Below, in pieces: positions 1 through 8,250 of a stretch of 64,000 nt of DNA; the first letter of the stretch is position 1; each line of letters begins with the position of its first letter. A program made the position numbers and the translations under genes. The notes under the pieces are model-generated. The model made no database searches and was not told the origin of the DNA. It saw only the letters and a program-made list of their open reading frames with translations. The stretch is from Rhodobacterales bacterium (GTDB lineage: Bacteria; Pseudomonadota; Alphaproteobacteria; Rhodobacterales; Rhodobacteraceae), in assembly GCA_009993005.1 (NCBI GenBank), contig JAACUH010000093.1, forward strand, positions 1 through 64,000, in the 5' to 3' direction.

Positions 1-38
1 CGCCGCCCTTGCTGAATATCGTTCCCGGATATCGCGTC

Positions 39-1073
39 ATGACAGTCTCGCTCGTCACCTTTGCCATCCAGCCCGACCCGCCCGTCCGGCTCGACAAGGC
101 GCTGGCGCGCGATGTGCCCGAGGACGCCTCGCTCAGCCGGTCGCGGCTGATGCGGCTGCTCGATGAGGGTGCGATCGTCGTCAACGGCGCTGTGGTGAGC
201 GACCCCAAGGCGCGCGTCGTGGCGGGCGATCTGGTCGCGATCACCGTGCAGGAAGCGACCGAGAGCCATATCGGCGCGCAGGATATCGCGCTCGACGTGG
301 TGTATGAGGATGCCGACCTGATCGTCATCAACAAGCCCGCCGGCATGGTCGTGCACCCCGCGCCGGGTAGCCCCGACGGCACGCTGGTCAATGCGCTGAT
401 CCACCATTGCGGCGACACGCTGTCGGGTGTGGGCGGCGAGAAGCGCCCCGGGATCGTGCACCGGATCGACAAGGACACCACCGGCCTTCTGGTCGTGGCC
501 AAATCCGACCGCGCGCATCACGGCCTTGCCGCGCAATTCGAGGCGCATGATGTGGAGCGGCACTACCTCGCCGTCTGTTACGGCGTGCCCGATACCGCCG
601 ACCCGCGCCTGCACGGGGTCAGGGGCACGTCATTCGAGCCCGGCAATATCCTCAAGATCCAGACCCATCTGGGCCGCCACCGGACCGACCGGCAGCGGCA
701 GGCGGTGTCGTTTCAGGGCGGCCGCCACGCCGTCACCCGCGCCCGCGTGATCGAGACGCTGGGCAAGACGCCGACCGCCGCGCTGCTGGAATGCTGGCTC
801 GAGACCGGGCGCACCCATCAGATCCGGGTGCATCTGGCGCATTGCGGCCATTCGCTGATCGGCGATCCGGTCTATGGCGGGCGACGCAAGCTGTCGGAAA
901 AGGCGGTGGGCGCCGCTGGTGTCGCCGCCGCGCATGATTTTCCCCGCCAGGCGCTGCATGCCGCGACCTTGGGTTTTGTGCATCCCGTGAGCGGGGAGGA
1001 GATGTCGTTCGAGGCCGGGATGCCGCAGGACATGGCCGATCTCGTCGCAGCTTTGCAGGGTTTCGGGCTGTAA
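39..1073 (+). CDS. rluD: RluA/RluD-family 23S rRNA pseudouridine synthase
   Basis: This enzyme isomerises uridine to pseudouridine in large-subunit rRNA in the cytoplasm. An N-terminal S4 RNA-binding domain (about residues 20-75, with RLDKAL and VVNG signatures) is followed by the RluA-type catalytic domain. The signature HRIDKDTTGLLVVAK carries the catalytic Asp, and GRTHQIRVHLAH near the C-terminus is the second family motif. The start is placed at the ATG at 39; an in-frame TTG at 9 lies nearer the window edge and would add ten unconserved residues. At about 344 residues the protein has normal RluD length. It lies upstream of rpoH on the same strand, separated by 158 bases with two weak hairpins (around 1086-1099 and 1115-1133). 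RluD rather than RluC is favoured by the S4 domain and the rpoH neighbourhood, but rRNA target specificity is inferred. Confidence 0.9.
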   Translation: MTVSLVTFAIQPDPPVRLDKALARDVPEDASLSRSRLMRLLDEGAIVVNGAVVSDPKARVVAGDLVAITVQEATESHIGAQDIALDVVYEDADLIVINKPAGMVVHPAPGSPDGTLVNALIHHCGDTLSGVGGEKRPGIVHRIDKDTTGLLVVAKSDRAHHGLAAQFEAHDVERHYLAVCYGVPDTADPRLHGVRGTSFEPGNILKIQTHLGRHRTDRQRQAVSFQGGRHAVTRARVIETLGKTPTAALLECWLETGRTHQIRVHLAHCGHSLIGDPVYGGRRKLSEKAVGAAGVAAAHDFPRQALHAATLGFVHPVSGEEMSFEAGMPQDMADLVAALQGFGL

Positions 1074-1164
1074 CACGGCTTACATGTGCGTGAGCGCACG
1101 GCGATTGCCCTCGTAACCCTGGCCGAAAGGGTTCATCTTTCGTCAACACTTTCGACCTAAGGTT

Positions 1165-1193
1165 CTTGAAACCGGATCGAAGGGGGACCATAT
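1165..1193 (+). promoter_or_regulatory. Putative heat-shock (sigma-32 type) promoter of rpoH
   Basis: CTTGAAA at 1165-1171 resembles a sigma-32 -35 element, and CCATAT at 1188-1193 a matching -10 element, 16 bases apart. A start just after 1200 would give a leader of roughly 30 bases. rpoH autoregulation from such a promoter is known in some alphaproteobacteria. The -10 match is only partial, so this is a suggestion. Confidence 0.35.
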
Positions 1194-1231
1194 CCCATGT
1201 TAAGCCCTTATACATAAGGAGGGGGAGATAA

Positions 1232-2128
1232 ATGGCGACCTACGCAAACCTTCCGGCACCGTCGCCGGAGCAGGGACTGAACCGTTACCTTCAGGAAATC
1301 CGCAAGTTTCCGATGCTGGAGCCTGAAGAGGAATACATGCTGGCCAAGCGCTGGGTCGATCACGAGGACAAGGCCGCCGCGCACAAGATGGTCACGTCGC
1401 ACCTGCGTCTCGCGGCCAAGATCGCGATGGGCTACCGCGGCTACGGCCTGCCGCAGGCCGAGGTGATCTCGGAGGCCAATGTGGGCCTGATGCAGGCGGT
1501 CAAGCGGTTCGATCCGGAAAAGGGCTTTCGCCTCGCCACCTATGCGATGTGGTGGATCCGCGCGTCGATCCAGGAATATATCCTGCGCTCGTGGAGCCTG
1601 GTCAAACTCGGCACCACCAGCGCGCAGAAAAAGCTGTTCTTCAACCTGCGCAAGGCCAAGGCCCGCATCGGCGCATTGGAAGAAGGCGACCTGCGGCCGG
1701 AGAACGTGCGTCAGATCGCCCATGACCTCGGCGTGACCGAGGACGAGGTCGTGTCGATGAACCGGCGCCTGTCGGGCGGCGATGCCTCGCTCAACGCGAT
1801 GGTGGGGTCGGACGGCGACAGCGCCACGCAATGGCAGGACTGGCTCGAGGATGAGGACGCCGACACCGCGCAGGACTATGAAGAGCGCGACGAGCTCGGT
1901 GCGCGCCGCGCGCTCTTGGCCGAGGCGATCACCGTGCTGACCGAGCGCGAACGCGACATCCTCGTGCAGCGCCGGTTGCAGGACGAGACGATCACGCTCG
2001 AGGATCTGTCGAGCCAGTATGACGTGAGCCGTGAGCGCATCCGCCAGATCGAGGTGCGCGCCTTTGAAAAGCTGCAAAAGCGGATGCAGGAGCTCGCCCG
2101 CGAAAAGGGCATGCTCGCGGTCGCCTGA
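1232..2128 (+). CDS. rpoH: RNA polymerase sigma-32 factor RpoH
   Basis: This is the alternative sigma factor that directs RNA polymerase to heat-shock promoters. Its 298 residues match the RpoH family. Region 1.2 begins at LNRYLQEIRKFPML. Region 2 has the RpoH-type AAKIAMGYRGYGLP followed by the core-binding and -10 reading segment (FRLATYAMWWIRASIQEYI). The RpoH box (QKKLFFNLRKAK) sits near residue 135. Region 4 ends with a helix-turn-helix (DVSRERIRQIEVRAFEKLQ). The ATG at 1232 follows a strong ribosome site (AAGGAGGGGG). Rhodobacterales often carry two RpoH paralogues, and which one this is cannot be told from the window. Being alone rather than in a heat-shock operon is usual for rpoH. 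Confidence 0.96.
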   Translation: MATYANLPAPSPEQGLNRYLQEIRKFPMLEPEEEYMLAKRWVDHEDKAAAHKMVTSHLRLAAKIAMGYRGYGLPQAEVISEANVGLMQAVKRFDPEKGFRLATYAMWWIRASIQEYILRSWSLVKLGTTSAQKKLFFNLRKAKARIGALEEGDLRPENVRQIAHDLGVTEDEVVSMNRRLSGGDASLNAMVGSDGDSATQWQDWLEDEDADTAQDYEERDELGARRALLAEAITVLTERERDILVQRRLQDETITLEDLSSQYDVSRERIRQIEVRAFEKLQKRMQELAREKGMLAVA

Positions 2129-2205
2129 GGCCTGTCAGTCGCAGCGAAACATGCTAGCCTCGTGCCCGCAGGGGCGCGGGGCTTTTGCTTGCAGGGGGGG
2201 ACGAC

Positions 2206-3192
2206 ATGGCACAGGCGGTCCGTTGGGGGATACTTGGCGCGGCGAATTTCGCGCGCGAACAGATGGCGCCGGCGATCCATGCGGCGCGCGGGGCGGATCT
2301 GGTGGCGCTCGCAACCTCGGACCCGGCCAAGGCGGCGGGGTTCCAGGCGTTCCAGCCACGGCTGCGGGTGCATCCCGACTATGACGCGCTGCTGGCCGAC
2401 CCGGAGATCGACGCGGTCTATATCCCGCTGCCCAATCACCTGCACATTGAATGGGCCCTGCGCGCCATCGCGGCGGGCAAGCATGTGCTGGTGGAAAAAC
2501 CGCTCGCCATGACGGCGGACGCGTTCGACGCCGTGATCGCGGCGCGCGACGCGAGCGGGCTTGTGGTGGCCGAGGCCTATATGATCGTGCATCACCCGCA
2601 ATTCATCCGCGCCCGCGACCTGGTGCAGGGCGGAGCCATCGGGCGGCTTTGCCATGTCGATGCGGCCTTCAGCTACAACAACGCGGATGCGCCCGACAAT
2701 ATCCGCAACCGGCCCGAGACCGGCGGCGGCGGCCTGCCCGATATCGGCGTCTATACCTTTGGCGCGGCGCGTTTCGTGTCGGGCGAGGACCCGCTGCGCG
2801 TCCCCTATGCCGATATCCGCTTTGAGAACGGCGTCGATGTCTTTGCCCAGGTCGCGGCGCGGTTCCCCTCCTTTACCTATGGCGCGGTGGTGTCGATGCG
2901 GATGTTCAACCGGCAGGAGGTGGTGTTTCAGGGCGACGCCGGCCTGCTGAAACTCACCTGCCCGTTCAACGCCAATGTGCATGACCTCGCGCAGATCACG
3001 ATCGAGACGGCCGGAGGGCAGGTGCGGACCGAGCGGTTCCCGACCGCGAACCATTATGTGCATCAGGTCGAGAATTTCTGCGCCGCGGTGCGCGACGGCG
3101 CGCCCTATCCCTGTCCGCTGGAGTTCAGCCGCGGCACGCAGGCCATGATCGACATGGTGTTCGCGGCGGCGGGCAAAGGGGGGGCGCAATGA
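2206..3192 (+). CDS. Gfo/Idh/MocA-family NAD(P)-dependent oxidoreductase
   Basis: Probable cytoplasmic sugar or polyol dehydrogenase. The N-terminal Rossmann fold begins at once with WGILGAANFARE (dinucleotide binding). The family motif EKPLAMTAD follows around residue 100, and the GFO/IDH/MocA C-terminal alpha/beta domain fills the rest (328 residues, usual length). The ATG at 2206 is chosen because a G-rich ribosome site (AGGGGGGG) lies just upstream; an in-frame start at 2185 lacks support. The stop codon overlaps the start of the next gene in ATGA, so the two are translationally coupled. The substrate cannot be inferred from sequence or context: no sugar transporter or kinase is nearby. 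Confidence 0.88.
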   Translation: MAQAVRWGILGAANFAREQMAPAIHAARGADLVALATSDPAKAAGFQAFQPRLRVHPDYDALLADPEIDAVYIPLPNHLHIEWALRAIAAGKHVLVEKPLAMTADAFDAVIAARDASGLVVAEAYMIVHHPQFIRARDLVQGGAIGRLCHVDAAFSYNNADAPDNIRNRPETGGGGLPDIGVYTFGAARFVSGEDPLRVPYADIRFENGVDVFAQVAARFPSFTYGAVVSMRMFNRQEVVFQGDAGLLKLTCPFNANVHDLAQITIETAGGQVRTERFPTANHYVHQVENFCAAVRDGAPYPCPLEFSRGTQAMIDMVFAAAGKGGAQ

Positions 3193-3497
3193 CGCGGCGT
3201 GATGAGGACAAGGTGATGGGGCGCATCGGCGGCGAGCAGCCCGACCCCGGCGCGCCGGACAACCTGCTGCTGCGGCTCGTCCACATGATCCTGATCGCGC
3301 TGATGATCTCGGTCGCGCAAACGGTGCTCGGCGTCATCACGCTGGTGCAATTCGCCATCCTGCTCATCAACCAGCGCAAGCCCAATGCGCAACTGGCCGA
3401 ATTCGGCACGTCGCTGGGCATCTGGATCGCCAAGGCCGCGCGCTACCAGACGGCGGCGAGCGAGGTGAAGCCCTGGCCCTGGACCGAGCTTGACTGA
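3189..3497 (+). CDS. DUF4389-type membrane protein
   Basis: Small protein of 102 residues with a charged N-terminus. One hydrophobic hairpin region (LVHMILIALMISVAQTVLGVITLVQFAILL, about residues 31-60) can make one long or two short membrane segments. A conserved C-terminal block (LAEFGTSLGIWIAKAARY, then a KPWPW-like ending) fits the DUF4389 family as I know it. The family has no established function. It starts inside the stop region of the upstream oxidoreductase (ATGA), so co-translation is likely. It is the last gene before a convergent minus-strand block. Confidence 0.75.
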   Translation: MTRRDEDKVMGRIGGEQPDPGAPDNLLLRLVHMILIALMISVAQTVLGVITLVQFAILLINQRKPNAQLAEFGTSLGIWIAKAARYQTAASEVKPWPWTELD

Positions 3498-3540
3498 CGC
3501 GCGCCGCGCCGCAGGCGGGGTGCGTGCGGCGCGGTCGAGT

Positions 3541-3562
3541 GGATATTTATAGCCAAAAGATG
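3541..3562 (+). repeat. Dispersed intergenic element, GATATTT...CCAAAAGATG type
   Basis: The sequence GATATTTATAGCCAAAAGATG lies between the convergent ends of the DUF4389 gene and pepF. It belongs to a short element family found at least eight more times in this window (8.1, 14.9, 17.9, 34.5, 43.4 and 45.5 kb), always between genes. Its position between two convergent stops would suit a terminator or insulator role, but that is inference. Confidence 0.7.
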
Positions 3563-3577
3563 CTGGGGCCGGGCGCC

Positions 3578-5413
3578 TCAGGCGTCCAGCGTTTCCAACT
3601 CGTCGATCATGGCCTCGATCATCGACAGGCCCTTGTCCCAGAATGTGGGATCCGAGGCGTCGAGGCCGAAGGGGGCGAGCAGGTCCTTGTGGTGCATCGA
3701 CCCGCCGGCGCGCAGCAGGGCGAAGTATTTGCTGCGGAAATCGGGGTCGCCTTCTTCGTAGACCGCGTAGAGCGCGTTCACGAGGCCGTCACCGAAAGCA
3801 TAGGCATAGACGTAGAAGGGCGAGTGCACGAAATGCGGGATATAGGCCCAGAAGGTCTCGTATCCTTCCACGAAATCAAAGGCATCGCCCAGTGACTGCG
3901 CCTGCACCGACATCCATAGCGCGTTGATGTCGTCGGGGGTCAGCTCGCCCTCGGACCGGGCGGCGTGGAGTTTGCATTCGAAGTCGTAAAAGGCGATCTG
4001 GCGCACGACCGTGTTGATCATGTCCTCGACCTTGCCGGCCAGCAGGGTCTTGCGCTGGGCGGGGGTTTTCGCCTCGGCCAGAAGCTTGCGGAAGGTCAGC
4101 ATCTCGCCGAATACGCTCGCTGTTTCGGCGAGCGTCAGGGGGGTGGAGGACAGCAGTTCGCCCTGGCCGGCCGCCAGCACCTGATGCACGCCGTGGCCGA
4201 GCTCATGCGCGAGCGTCATCACGTCGCGCGGTTTGCCCAGGTAGTTGAGCATGACATAGGGGTGCACGGTGGTCACCGTGGGGTGGGCAAAGGCGCCGGG
4301 CGCCTTGCCGGGTTTCACGCCCGCGTCGATCCAGCCCTTGGTGAAGAACGGCCGCGCGAGGTCGGCCAGCGCCGGGTCAAAGGCGGCATAGGCGTCGAGC
4401 ACGGTCGCCTCGGCCTCGGCCCAGGGCACGATGCGGTCATCCTCGAGCGGCAGCGGCGCGTTGCGGTCCCAGACCTGCATCCGCTCGAGCCCCATCCATT
4501 TGGCCTTGAGCCGGTAGTAGCGGTGCGAGAGGCGGGGATAGGCCGCGACCACGGCGTTGCGCAGCGCCTCGACCACCTCGGGCTCTACATGGTTGGCGAG
4601 GTGGCGCCCGGTCTGCGGGGTGGGCATGCCGCGCCAGCGGTCCTCGATTTCCTTTTCCTTGGCGAGCGTGTTGTGAATGCGCGCGAAGGTCTTGATATTG
4701 CTGCTGAATACGGCGATGAGCGCGCGCGTGGCGGCCTCGCGCGTCGCGCGGTCCTGTTCGGTGAGCAGGTTGAGCGTGCCTTCGAGGTTCAGCGTCTCGC
4801 CGTTCACGTCAAAGGTCAGCCCGGCGATGGTCTCGTCAAAGAGCCTGTTCCAGGCGGCGGCGCCCACGGTTGACAGATCGTGCAGGAACCGCTCCAGCTC
4901 GTCCGAGAGCTGGTAGGGTTTCATCGCGCGCATCCGGTCGAACACCGGCTTGTAGCGGGCGAGGCCGGCATCGGCGGCGAGCAGGCCGGCGAGGTGGCCC
5001 TCGTCCAGCCGGTTGAATTCGAGCCCGTAGAACACCAGCGGCGTGGTGAAGGCGGTGATGCGGTCCTGGCAGTCGGACAGGAACTTGGCCCGGTCGGCGT
5101 CGATGGTCAGCTGGTAGTAGCGCAGGCCGGCAAAGGACATGACGCGCCCGGCGATGATGTCGATCTGCTCATAGCGCTGCACGGCGGCCAGCAGGCCCGC
5201 GGCATCGAGGCTTGCAAGCTTGCCCTCGTAATCGGCGGCGAAGCTGGCGCAGGCGTCGCGCAGCCAGTCCATGTCGCGGGTCAGCTCGGGCGCGTCCTCG
5301 CCTTTGTAGAGGTCGTCGAGGTTCCATTCCGGCAGGTCGCCAAAGCTGTTGGAGCCGCTGGCATGGGCGTCACGGACGAGGGGGGCCGCAAGGCCGGGGC
5401 GGGAAAGTGTCAT
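3578..5413 (-). CDS. pepF: M3-family oligoendopeptidase F
   Basis: Zinc metallopeptidase that cleaves short peptides in the cytoplasm; 611 residues, typical for the PepF/M3B group. The zinc-binding HEXXH motif appears as LAHELGHGVHQ in the C-terminal half, followed by the downstream Glu-bearing helix (LAETASVFGEML) and the conserved HSPFYVYAYAFGD region. The N-terminus begins with a short variable leader, and the conserved part starts at GDLPEWNLDDLY. The ATG at 5413 follows a ribosome site-like GGAG on the minus strand. It is the last gene of a minus-strand run after the DNA ligase, 57 bases downstream of it. No signal peptide is seen. Function is confident; physiological substrates are unknown. 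Confidence 0.93.
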   Translation of the reverse strand: MTLSRPGLAAPLVRDAHASGSNSFGDLPEWNLDDLYKGEDAPELTRDMDWLRDACASFAADYEGKLASLDAAGLLAAVQRYEQIDIIAGRVMSFAGLRYYQLTIDADRAKFLSDCQDRITAFTTPLVFYGLEFNRLDEGHLAGLLAADAGLARYKPVFDRMRAMKPYQLSDELERFLHDLSTVGAAAWNRLFDETIAGLTFDVNGETLNLEGTLNLLTEQDRATREAATRALIAVFSSNIKTFARIHNTLAKEKEIEDRWRGMPTPQTGRHLANHVEPEVVEALRNAVVAAYPRLSHRYYRLKAKWMGLERMQVWDRNAPLPLEDDRIVPWAEAEATVLDAYAAFDPALADLARPFFTKGWIDAGVKPGKAPGAFAHPTVTTVHPYVMLNYLGKPRDVMTLAHELGHGVHQVLAAGQGELLSSTPLTLAETASVFGEMLTFRKLLAEAKTPAQRKTLLAGKVEDMINTVVRQIAFYDFECKLHAARSEGELTPDDINALWMSVQAQSLGDAFDFVEGYETFWAYIPHFVHSPFYVYAYAFGDGLVNALYAVYEEGDPDFRSKYFALLRAGGSMHHKDLLAPFGLDASDPTFWDKGLSMIEAMIDELETLDA

Positions 5414-5470
5414 CGGGGGCTCCTCAGGACTGTCAGTGCTACATAGGCGCGCGCGGGCGGGGTGAAAAGC

Positions 5471-7051
5471 CTAACCATGCAGGCGCAGGATTTCGCGCAA
5501 CTCGTCGAGCGTGGCGATTTCGGCGAGCGGCTTGTCCTGCCGCCAGCGCAGCATCCGGGGAAAGCGCAGCGCCACGCCCGATTTGTGGCGCGGGCTGGCG
5601 GCGATGCCTTCAAAGGCGATCTCGAACACCTGCGCCGGCGGCACCTGCCGCATCGGGCCGAACCGTTGCAGCGTATTGGCGCGCACCCATTTGGTGATCT
5701 GTCCGAATTCGGCATCGGTGAGGCCGGAATAGGCCTTGGTGAAGGGCACATAGGCGTCGCCGTCGCGCACCGCAAAGGTGTAGTCGGTGAACAGCGTCGC
5801 GCGCCGGCCGTGGCCTTGCTGGGCATAGATCATCACCGCGTCGATGGTGAGCGGCGCGACCTTCCATTTCCACCAGTCGCCCTTCTTGCGGCCGGCGAGG
5901 TAGGGGCTGGCGCGGCGTTTGAGCATCAGCCCTTCGGCCTGCACCTCGCGCGCCCCGGCACGGGCGGCGGCGAGGTCGGTCGTGGGCAGGAGCGGCGAGA
6001 GGCGCAGGGGGGCCGCGGGCGGAACTGTGTCGATCAGATCCTGGAGCAGCGCGCGGCGCGCGTCATAGGGCTGCGCGCGGATGTCATGGCCGCAATGTTC
6101 GAGAAGGTCATAGGCCATGAGGGTCACCGGTGCCTCGGCCAGCAGGCGGCGCGGCACGCTCTTGCGGCCGATCCGCTGTTGCAGCCGGGCAAAGGGTAGC
6201 GGCGCGCCTTCGGCCCAGGCCAGCACTTCGCCGTCGATCACGGTGCCGTCGGGCAGCCAGTCGGCCAGCACCGCGAGTTCGGGAAAGCGGTCGGTCATCA
6301 GCTCTTCGCCGCGCGACCAGAGGTGATGCGTGCCGCCGCGCAGGATGAACTGGCCGCGGATGCCGTCCCATTTGTATTCCGCCGCCCAGCCGGCGGGGTC
6401 GCCGAGGTCAGCCTCGCTTTCCAGCGGATGGCACAGGTAGAAGGGGTAGGGCCGCGACAGGTCGGCCTGCGGCGCGGGGTCGGTGATCAGCCGGGCGTAG
6501 GTCGTGCTCTCGGGCGCCCAGTTGCCCATCAGGCGCAGCGCGATGGTGGCGGCGGGCTGGCCGGTCGCCTCGGCCAAGGCGCGGGTGAGCAGCCCGGCGC
6601 TGACGCCCACGCGAAAGCCGCCGGTCAGAAGCTTGATGAAGAGGAACCGCTCCATCCCCTCCAGACTGTCCCAGGCGTCGAGGATCGCGGCCTTGCGCGC
6701 GGCCTCGTCCAGCGCAGGAAGCGCGCGGATCAGCGCGATCCAGTCGGTCAGGCTGCGGTCGGTTGCGCGCGATGGCGGGGGCAGGATCAGCGCGATGGTC
6801 TCGGCGAGGTCGCCCACGATGGCGTAGCTCTCCTCGAACAGCCAGAGCGGAAGTGCCGCCTGCTCTGCCGCCCAGTCGCGCAAGAGCGCGGCCTGCACCA
6901 CCCGGCGCGGGCGCCGCCCGGTAAAGAGCGCGATACACCAGAGCCGGTCCGCCTCGGGTGCCTCGCGCAGGTAATCCACCAGCCCGGCCACCTTGGCGCC
7001 GGTGCGCGTGGTCTGGTCCATCCGGGAATAAAGCGCGGCAAAGCCCTTCAT
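5471..7051 (-). CDS. ATP-dependent DNA ligase (ligase-associated cassette type)
   Basis: Second, ATP-dependent DNA ligase of the kind found beside NAD-dependent LigA in many alphaproteobacteria; 526 residues. An N-terminal DNA-binding domain (residues 1-200) precedes the nucleotidyltransferase core. The motif EYKWDGIRGQ supplies the adenylated lysine (about residue 227). Downstream ligase motifs include VIDGEVLAW and GLMLKRRASPYLAGRKKGDWWKWK (motifs III to V), then an OB-fold ending with VALRFPRMLRWRQDKP. Its ATG overlaps the stop of the upstream exonuclease in ATGA, so the two are co-translated. In related genomes this pair usually travels with an Lhr-like helicase and a PdeM-like nuclease; neither is present here. 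A repair role for damaged ends is inferred from family knowledge. Confidence 0.9.
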   Translation of the reverse strand: MKGFAALYSRMDQTTRTGAKVAGLVDYLREAPEADRLWCIALFTGRRPRRVVQAALLRDWAAEQAALPLWLFEESYAIVGDLAETIALILPPPSRATDRSLTDWIALIRALPALDEAARKAAILDAWDSLEGMERFLFIKLLTGGFRVGVSAGLLTRALAEATGQPAATIALRLMGNWAPESTTYARLITDPAPQADLSRPYPFYLCHPLESEADLGDPAGWAAEYKWDGIRGQFILRGGTHHLWSRGEELMTDRFPELAVLADWLPDGTVIDGEVLAWAEGAPLPFARLQQRIGRKSVPRRLLAEAPVTLMAYDLLEHCGHDIRAQPYDARRALLQDLIDTVPPAAPLRLSPLLPTTDLAAARAGAREVQAEGLMLKRRASPYLAGRKKGDWWKWKVAPLTIDAVMIYAQQGHGRRATLFTDYTFAVRDGDAYVPFTKAYSGLTDAEFGQITKWVRANTLQRFGPMRQVPPAQVFEIAFEGIAASPRHKSGVALRFPRMLRWRQDKPLAEIATLDELREILRLHG

Positions 7052-8094
7052 GCGCCAGGCTCCGCAGGCCCACCGGGTTCGGCCGCGTCAAGGCTCTCGC
7101 CCTCATAGGCGGTGGCGACAGGGCGGGCGTCATATCCCTGCGATTGCAGCCAGCGGGCAAAGACGGCCGTGTAGCCATGGGTGACAAAGACCCGCTCTGC
7201 CCCGGTGGCCTGGATCGCGCCGGTCAGCCCGTCCCAGTCGGCATGGTCCGAGATGACAAAGCCGCGCTCTGCCGCGCGCCTGCGCCGCACCCCGCGCAAC
7301 GCCATCCAGCCAGAGGCATAGGCGGTGGCGGCCGGCGCGCCCTCGGTCGAAAAGCGCCGCGCCCAGGGACCGCCGAGCGCCGAGGGCGTGGCGAGCACCA
7401 GCGCGCCGGGGTGATCGCGCGGGCGCGTCTCGGAGGTCACGCGCTGCGTCGCGGGCAAGGCGATCCCCTGCGCGCGCAGCACGCCATTCGTGGCTTCGAT
7501 CGCGCCATGGGTGAGCACCGGTCCGATCGCCGGGTCGATCAGCCGCAGCAGCCGCTGCGCCTTGCCCAGCGCGTAGGCGCCCAGCAGCGACACCCGCCCC
7601 GCCGCTGCATTGCCGGCCCACCAGGAGTTGAGCGCGGCGGCGAGAGTGGCATCGTCGGGCCAGCGGAACACCGGCAGGCCAAAGGTCGATTCGGTGATGA
7701 AGGCATGGCACCCGACAGGCTCGAAGGCGGTGGACAGCCCGTCATCGACCGTCTTGTAATCGCCCGAGGCGACCCAGACCTCGCCGCGATGTTCGACCTT
7801 GATCTGCGCCGACCCCGGCACATGACCGGCAGGGTGAAAGGATACCGTGACATCGCCGATCCGCCGCGCCTCGCCATAGACCACCGTGTCGAGCGAGATC
7901 GCACCCAGCCGGTGGCGCACCACGGGTGCGGCGATGTCGGTGCACAGATAGCGTCCCATCCCCGGCCGCGCATGATCCGAATGCCCATGCGTCAGCAGCG
8001 CGCGCGCCACGGGCCGCCACGGGTCGATGTGAAAATCGCCCGCAGCGCACCAGATACCCCGGTCGGTAAATGTCAGTAGGTCGCCCATAACCAT
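7048..8094 (-). CDS. Ligase-associated DNA exonuclease (metallo-beta-lactamase fold)
   Basis: Metallo-beta-lactamase / beta-CASP type nuclease related to mRNA 3'-end processing factors and SNM1-like repair nucleases; 348 residues. The metal-binding signature is LLTHGHSDHARPGM near residue 35. Further metal-site histidines are seen at VSFHPAGHVPGSAQI and in SDHADWDGL, and a C-terminal FVTHGY motif is present. It precedes and overlaps the ATP-dependent ligase by four bases (ATGA), the usual arrangement for the ligase-associated exonuclease. The start could be the first ATG or the second, two codons in (MVMGD). The upstream gap to the next gene contains an inverted pair of dispersed repeats. Exonuclease activity is inferred from the family. 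Confidence 0.85.
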   Translation of the reverse strand: MVMGDLLTFTDRGIWCAAGDFHIDPWRPVARALLTHGHSDHARPGMGRYLCTDIAAPVVRHRLGAISLDTVVYGEARRIGDVTVSFHPAGHVPGSAQIKVEHRGEVWVASGDYKTVDDGLSTAFEPVGCHAFITESTFGLPVFRWPDDATLAAALNSWWAGNAAAGRVSLLGAYALGKAQRLLRLIDPAIGPVLTHGAIEATNGVLRAQGIALPATQRVTSETRPRDHPGALVLATPSALGGPWARRFSTEGAPAATAYASGWMALRGVRRRRAAERGFVISDHADWDGLTGAIQATGAERVFVTHGYTAVFARWLQSQGYDARPVATAYEGESLDAAEPGGPAEPGA

Positions 8095-8124
8095 AGGGTA
8101 GCGCGGGGCATCTGCGTGGAAAGT

Positions 8125-8219
8125 GAGTATTTATTGCACAGAGAAGCCATGGTCGTTCCGCTGGCCCCGCCATCGCTTCATCGTCCTGCCGCAGGGCTTC
8201 TCTGTGCCAGAAATACTCA
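8125..8219. repeat. Inverted pair of dispersed intergenic elements
   Basis: Left arm 8125-8146 reads GAGTATTTATTGCACAGAGA then AG. The right arm, about 8197-8219, is its reverse complement with two mismatches. They are separated by about 50 bases and could fold into a stem of some 24 base pairs. The pair fills the gap between the hydrolase stop and the exonuclease start (both minus strand), so it could end hydrolase transcription. Confidence 0.7.
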
Positions 8220-8250
8220 TCTTGCCACAGATGCCCCGAGGGGCTCGCCC

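Noticed and set aside
1086-1133. Two small hairpins after rluD as a terminator
   Set aside because: Stems of five and six base pairs with no T-run; too weak to call.
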